In this document: positions 58,564 through 64,000 of the stretch, in pieces
Layout: each line of letters starts with the position of its first letter
How positions within the stretch are numbered: the first letter of the stretch is position 1
Program-made: the position numbers and the translations under genes
The notes under the pieces: generated by a model
Seen by the model: only the letters and a program-made list of their open reading frames with translations
The model's database searches: none
Told to the model about the DNA's origin: nothing
DNA from: Dentipellis sp. KUC8613
Lineage: Eukaryota > Basidiomycota > Agaricomycetes > Russulales > Hericiaceae
Direction of reading: 5' to 3'
Assembly: GCA_002286715.1 (NCBI GenBank)
Contig: NSJX01000037.1
Coordinates: 186,001 to 250,000, forward strand
Length of the DNA stretch: 64,000 nucleotides

Positions 58564-59341
58564 GATCCGTACGCGAACACGAGGCAAACAAAGGCACAGG
58601 ACAAGAAACAAAACCAAGACGCGAAAGCCGGCAAAAAAGCGCAGCACACAAGCGCCAGCACAACCCACCGCCAAAAGAACGAACACAAGAAAAGCAAAAC
58701 AATAAAGCGAAACAATAAAAGATCCGGACAAACCACATCCAAAGCAAACCACCCCGGACGGCAACCACGCGCTCACAACAAACCCCAACACTAGCAACCG
58801 CCACCCCAGAAGCTAAGTCCCGTGGCACAAGATAGAACACGCGGCGCAACTCCCCCGAGCCACGCGAAGACACACGCGCGAGGAAACGTTAAGCGCCCCA
58901 AAACCCGACCCAAACGACGGCGAAATCACAGACGACTCACAAGACGAAAACGTGCACAAAGAACTGTATGTAGAAGAATCGGGTCTACGGACGTAAGATC
59001 CTGCACCCCGGGAGTCCTGTCCTGCGACCTCGAGCAATAACTTCCATGGCAAGGAGCAAGTCAGAAACGTTTCGGGCCGCGTCGGCGCTGCCCGTGTTCG
59101 CAAGTTGCCGAGCGCGTCTAGCTCTAAACGCCCAAGGAGAGAATGAAGGATCTGTGTACGCCGTGATGTTTGGGATCCGCATAGAAAGGAATGACGCAAA
59201 CCTGGGAATAAAAAAAGCGTGTATTACGCTGAATTAAAGACATTCGTCAATCCAATTCGATACGTCCTTCGTGCAGACTATCCGAGGCAAGCAGGCGCCC
59301 CCGATCCAAAAAATGCCGGACCCACGATACCGAGAAAGATT
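58564..59341. other. Strongly T-depleted intergenic tract
   Basis: From 58,621 to 58,860 the plus strand has only about 11 T in 240 bases (counted by eye), with A and C dominating. The skew fades by about 59,000. It leaves long open frames on the plus strand simply because stop codons need T; none has a recognisable motif. No gene is called. Confidence 0.6.
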
Positions 59342-60821
59342 TCACGAGGTCGCTTCAGTAACAGAATACGCGTCCGTAGATGCTCCTTTTAGGTCTACAG
59401 TCCTCTCAGAGGGTGAAAGCCCAGCAGAATAGCTCCAGAAGTTGACCGTCTGCGAGACGCTACTTGACAAGGTGGGATTGAGCTCCCTAAGGAGGTGTGC
59501 GTCCGCCAGAAGGTTTATAAAGTCGACTCTCGACTGAGGATACACAAACATCTGCAAAATTTCGGAACCCTGGAGAATCGTGTTATAAGGCTCGGATCGT
59601 TCACTGGAGTGTGAATGACGTACATGATTATTGAGGACCTCCACAACTTGCTGCCTTGATGGTCGACCAGCAGTTTCGGGAACATCGTCGGTTTCCTCCT
59701 GTTCGTATGATACTTCCTGTTGTTCCTCCCGCTGTCGTTCTTTTCCTTTCTGCGAGCCATGCGAACCACCGCAATCGAGCAACCAGATCTTCCAAATCTC
59801 CAACCTCCTTCCGTCCCTCGAGCCCTTCATCAAGCTCCAACAGCGTTCCCAGTCCCCTGCATCCCCTTTCCATACCGTCTCCTCCGTCACGGTGGGCGGC
59901 TCCACCACCAACTCCGGGCCCGTCGTGGACGATGCGTGCGACGAAAGGATCGACGCTGCCTCGTTCTGGCTCGCTTTCACGACACTCGCCGGGCGCATCA
60001 TCAGCCTCACCCAGCGACGGCGCCGCACCCACCCACCCGCGCTCATCGTGCCAACCTGCGCGCGCCAGTTGCGCTTCCGGAAGAACCAGTTGTACTCGAA
60101 GCCGTCATACTGCACCTCGCCCTCGCTGGGCATGTCAATCATCCACGTGTTCGACACCCAGCGCCAGGTGCCGTCGGGAAGAGAGTAGTCATTCAGCGAC
60201 ACCCCTGCGTGCTTGTCTCTAGGGTGCACGGCATCGGCGAGCGTGAAAGCAGGGGGATCGATGGGGAGCAGGGATTGCGGGGAATAATAGGCCGAAGAAA
60301 ACAGAGTGACTCTGACTGAGAGTCGACATCTTGCTATCTGTGATACGAAAATGCGACAACTTACCCTCGCTGGTTCTCGTAAACCACTGCCCACCGGTAG
60401 ACATCCTTGTCATCTGGCAGAGATGCGTCTTTGAGAGAAATGTCGTGCGGCAGCTCAATAGATTGCGACGCTCCAACGCCGTCCGCCGGCTCCTCGCTTG
60501 TCGACGCCCTCCGCTTTCCTTTCTGCACCGAAGGTTTTATGGAACCATGCCATGAATGTCGGATTTGAGGCAGCGAAATGGCGCTCAGGAGGCCTGTATT
60601 CCTCTTGTTAACACGCAGCCGGGCCGCATCAACTTCAGCTGGGTCGTCAAGCTTCAAAGCATCAAGAGGAGGGGGCTCTAGGTATTGCGAGGACATGCCT
60701 GGAGGAGGAAAAGGAGGTTACTATTGGCATGGTTGTGGCTGGCACTGCTCCCCGCGATATAATCTATGAGGAAGTCTCGTGGCGAGAGAGCCTCGAGGCG
60801 CGGTGCCACCGGTGAGGCCAT
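59342..60821 (-). CDS. DysF-domain (Pex30/Spo73-type) protein
   Basis: Exons (minus) 60698-60365 and 60311-59342, with a possible first exon 60821-60722; 467 residues, or 433 if the ATG at 60,696 is used. DysF signature: WAVVYENQRG at the end of exon 2, LPIDPPAFT, then GTWRWVSNTWMIDM, DGFEYNWFFRKRNW and WVRRRRWVR. DysF modules occur in fungal peroxins (Pex23/30 group), Spo73 and animal dysferlin, and act at membrane contact or membrane-shaping sites. No TM segments are visible, so it is more like a soluble Spo73-type protein than an integral peroxin. The acidic C-terminal half (KERQREEQQEVSYEQEE) is probably flexible. The first intron would be only 23 nt. Confidence 0.82.
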
Positions 60822-61764
60822 GAGGAGTGTCAGAGGGCTCAGGCTACCAATCACCCCAGTCCTCGGGTCCTCTGGGTAACTCAACCATACGACTCGATGT
60901 CTGCCACGCCCTTCAGCATAACTCTCATGAATTCAGAGCTCTCACCGCTTCACAATATGTGTCTGATGAACATCATGTAAAGTGATAAGTGCTTCATCGA
61001 CCTTCTGCCAAATTTTGCGATCATCCGAGTTTCCAAATTTTCGAATTGCTCTTTCGAAAATTCAGATTTCTTTCTTCGATCGCCGAGCTATGTCAGACCA
61101 GGGAGCCTCTTTGAAGAACACCCAAGGAATCCACTCACCTCCTCATATAACTCGACGCACTCACCAGGCAATATCGTGGGTTTCAGTTACGTTCTATCCC
61201 GGTATGGCCTTTTTATCGTACACAATCCCTGGGTTTGCTGATAGTTCATGGCGCAGAGTAGTTGCCTTTCGAATTCGTCGCTGTCTTACACACTCCGATC
61301 CGCGTCAGCTTATGGTCATATTGAGCGACTGTGTACGTCTTCCCCTGAGAATCTATAATCACCCACCTCATCGAAGCATCTAGAACGATAGATAGATCGA
61401 CGATTGCGTATGGTATCTGTGAATCAGATACCAAGACATACAGCATGGAGTGGGTTTCCCCAAGGACACGACGCGCATGCTGTGATTCTAGCTGTCGCGT
61501 TAACGAATCTAGGATAGCTGTGAGTCGCCTCAAAGCCGACGATTCCCAAGCAGAACGAACCTCTAAGCACGTATGCTGCTCGGCGGCGGGAGCAAACTAG
61601 TTACCACGCCAGTAGCCAGGCTCGGCAGAGCGTACGCACGTCGGCATGGCGCATGCTTGCTATTTAAGTCGCTGGCGATCTGGACAAAACCTCGATCAAG
61701 GTCTGCTCCATTCAAACTTCCACGGAAGTGCGCTGCTCACCTATCGATCTAGCTCGTTCATAGT
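60822..61764. other. Intergenic region between the DysF gene and SDR4
   Basis: Divergent promoters of the two genes. One minus frame (61,533-61,246, 95 codons) has no recognisable motif. Nothing supported. Confidence 0.5.
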
Positions 61765-62658
61765 ATGAGCTTCGCTGCCGATCTCTTCAGTGCTGCAGGC
61801 CGTACCGCCGTTATCACCGGCGGTGGTGCTGGCCTCGGTTACTGGATGGCTGAGACTTGGGTCAAGAACGGCGGCAGAGGTACATACTCTCGTTTGAACG
61901 CCTAAATCCATGTTCCACTCATCCTATTACAAGTTTACATTAATGGCCGCCGGGAAGAGCCCTTGAAACAAGCCGTTGCGAAGCTCAATGTCATATCTAA
62001 GGACAGTGCGTTCTAGTGAGTCAAATATGCGTACCCTTCAATCCTGACACTAACCGAGAATAAATGTCTAGCGCCGTCGCCGACGTTGCTACCAAAGAAG
62101 GTGTTGAGAAACTTGCGCGAGAAGTTGCTTCTCGCGAAACCTCCCTTGATGTTCTTGTGAACAACGCTGGGATTGGTCTGTTCGACTCGCAAGAGCCGGG
62201 AGCAATTCTTCCTACCTTCGACCCTGACGCATGGTCGCAGCTATTCTCTCTAAACGCTTGGAGCCCTGCTGCAGTCACGAGCGCATTTGCGCCCTTGCTT
62301 GTTGAGGCTGCGAAGAAAGGGGAAGGCCGCGGAAGCGTCATTCTCATCAGTAGCATCGCAGATTCGATGTGGTTCGCAGCGACTCCGATGACTGGTGGGT
62401 TCTCAAATCATCGTCGCGCACGGCGTTCGAGTTAATACCATCTCCCCCGGCACTTTCCCTACGCCGACCAATAACCCATCAAATGAAATGATGCCTTCAG
62501 GCAAAGCTGACAAGCTCGTGCCGATGAAGCGCAACGGCAACGCGGAAGATATCTCGGGCGCTTTCCTGTTCCTCGCAACGAAGGCTAGCGCCTACATGAC
62601 TGGGCAGAAATTTGCCGTAGACGGCGGTTGGTCGTTGATCGTCAATGGTCGCAGTTAA
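61765..62658 (+). pseudogene. SDR4: short-chain dehydrogenase lacking its catalytic segment
   Basis: Exons 61765-61879, 61934-62015 and 62072-62394 match SDR1-3 in length and phase (TGGGAGLG, VLVNNAGIG, ILISSIADS). After MTG at 62,394, intron 3 and the first part of exon 4 are deleted: the sequence passes within about 20 bp to IVAHGVRVNTISPGTFPTP. The YxxxK motif and about 20 residues are lost and the frame shifts, giving a stop at 62,432-62,434. The downstream remainder (to FAVDGGW...NGRS) stays open. Opposite strand and 31 kb away from SDR1-3. Non-functional as an SDR. Confidence 0.85.
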
Positions 62659-63715
62659 GTGTATCGAATTAACTCATGCTGTGGTCCGACGTCTGTGTAC
62701 AGAGCCTTGTACCATAGAAAAACTACGGTTGTGACGCGTTGCTCAGAAATCCATTTCCGGGACTGCTGTCGTCATCCATGCCAGTTCCTCGATATCCGAC
62801 GGTTGATGCCAGTGCTCTAGTGTCAACACTTCAAGGCTCCGCCGGTCTCAAAAGGAGTCTCCTGGTCGCGCATTAGTCTCTCTGCAGCGCTCCGGCCATC
62901 ATCTCGTTTCCTTTCCCCGTTATGCTATTCAAAGTCGAAGTCTGCATGGCCTTTATGCGCGCCCAACCAATACTTCTAATTAATGTTCTGATAGGAAACC
63001 GTCCTCAACGTTGTGCTACGTCTCAGACGCTAGCCCGGCCAAGTCGTGAGTCCACTTCCTTGCATTCCGGAAGGCGATGTTATTGAATTCATTTATTCCC
63101 TGATGTGAACGCATGGATTGGCAATCTCTAGGCACCCAAGGACACCGCAGCGCAAGAATACACTGCATGCTACAGCGTGGTACTGTAATCCAGGATCACT
63201 AACGCTTTTACCTTCGTAATAGTGCAAAGAAATGGCCCCATAACGTTGTCGGACAACCACGGGATGAGCTGTTGAGTACAAAATGCGTGCGCCAGTACAT
63301 AAGAGCCGCCCGCGTCAATCACAATGCTAACGACCAGACCTACACAGCCCGGCGCTCTCAGCAGCGGAATACACTGCAATTCCATATGTCTACTGATATG
63401 CTCCACCCTTCTTCGTAAGTGTGGACGTCACGAGAATGACGACGACACACATACGGACGCTTAAGAACGACGGACGAAACAGCGCAGCCTGAACCCGGAT
63501 ATTCAGAGACAGCGGACTCCAGCCTTGCCGTACGTCCCCTGCTCGATATGTGTGGGGAAAAATACTATGAAGTAAGTCATGCGGGTCTCGCTCGTCTTGA
63601 TTGTCCTTGCTGACGGAGAGACCATCTAAAGATTGTAATTGCACAACTATGGGTACGTGGCCATAGCCTTGTTAATCGTCTGGCCACCGTCCTCTGACGC
63701 GACTCATCGGGACAG
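62659..63715. other. Intergenic region upstream of the right-edge membrane protein
   Basis: No gene supported before 63,640. A 5' exon of the membrane-protein gene may lie at about 63,640-63,655, but its start could not be fixed. Confidence 0.45.
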
Positions 63716-64000
63716 TCTGTGTCCACGCTTTATGGTGCGTTCTCTTTTCTTTGCTCGGAGGCGCTGTAGTGACTTGTTTCCAAGGCCTCTACATCGCGCT
63801 GTTCACCTTTTCGATCTACGTTCTGGTGTACCGGCGATCAAACACGTTCTTTCTGGCCGCGTCAGTCGCGCTGTTTGTTCTCACAACTGCAAACATGGGA
63901 ATGCTACTAGCGCGGACCGTTGGCGAGCCAATAATAACTTCGAGCAGCGTGATTTATCGAAAGGCCACGCTGGTGTCTTGCAATCCAGAGTCTCAGACGT
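63716..64000 (+). CDS. Multi-TM orphan membrane protein, N-terminal part (runs off the window)
   Basis: Exons 63716-63734 and 63785 onward, open to the window edge. Spliced reading: SVSTLYGLYIALFTFSIYVL, then RRSNTFFLAASVALFVLTTANMGM... The first segment is a TM helix, followed by a basic RR turn and a second TM helix, an arrangement typical of the numerous agaricomycete proteins with about seven TM segments and no known function. The true start codon and the remaining helices are outside what can be read. Confidence 0.6.

Noticed and set aside
61246..61533. 95-codon minus-strand frame upstream of SDR4
   Set aside because: No recognisable motif, no splice partner; too weak to call.

Overview
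The window reads as nuclear DNA of a filamentous basidiomycete, most likely an agaricomycete. Genes are intron-dense, with GT-AG introns mostly about 45-75 bp long. Housekeeping genes are strongly GC-rich at third positions. The repertoire (SCF-type F-box-like proteins with degenerate LRRs, multi-TM orphan membrane proteins, peroxisomal Lon) is typical of mushroom-forming fungi. No bacterial-type operons, CRISPR arrays or rRNA/tRNA genes were seen.

Layout. 1-7.8 kb is a conserved block: the 3' part of a Cid1/TUT-type nucleotidyltransferase with a long disordered tail, LSM7 (minus) and importin beta/KAP95 (plus, 15 exons), the last two divergent from a shared 465-bp promoter. After 2 kb without a supported gene comes an expanded accessory region (9.7-58.6 kb). 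It is dominated by one paralogous F-box-like/LRR family in two subfamilies: A (nine copies, A1-A9, N-terminus IPGLNEDC) and B (four copies, B1-B4, N-terminus ALNADC), plus two relic fragments. A block of three short-chain dehydrogenase/reductase (SDR) genes (25.6-30.9 kb) is embedded in the array, and a fourth, broken SDR lies at 61.8 kb. Two conserved genes, peroxisomal Lon (36.5-39.6 kb) and 3-ketodihydrosphingosine reductase TSC10 (40.7-42.0 kb), sit as an island inside the array. A more canonical F-box protein (52.2-54.0 kb), a DysF-domain (Pex30/Spo73-type) protein (59.3-60.8 kb, minus) and the start of a multi-TM protein at the right edge complete the window.

Architecture. The array was built by several duplications that can be read directly. 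(i) A large inverted repeat has arms at about 31.32-35.92 kb and 47.12-51.46 kb around an 11.2-kb spacer holding Lon, TSC10, A7 and A8. (ii) A second inverted duplication pairs about 20.62-25.17 kb with 44.37-47.12 kb, the second copy carrying internal deletions; both duplications share the breakpoint near 47,118. (iii) A direct two-gene cassette, B1-B2, matches B3-B4. (iv) A 288-bp piece of a B4-like gene is spliced onto the decapitated SDR3. The A family keeps a 64-nt last exon ending in a (T/V)EF(S)(F/I) motif, and the B family a 58-nt last exon ending in LEEF plus two residues.

Functional reading. The conserved genes serve RNA metabolism, nuclear import, peroxisomal proteolysis and sphingolipid synthesis. 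The F-box-like family would plausibly supply variable substrate adaptors for SCF ubiquitin ligases, but that role is inferred from fold resemblance and family behaviour, not shown by the sequence.
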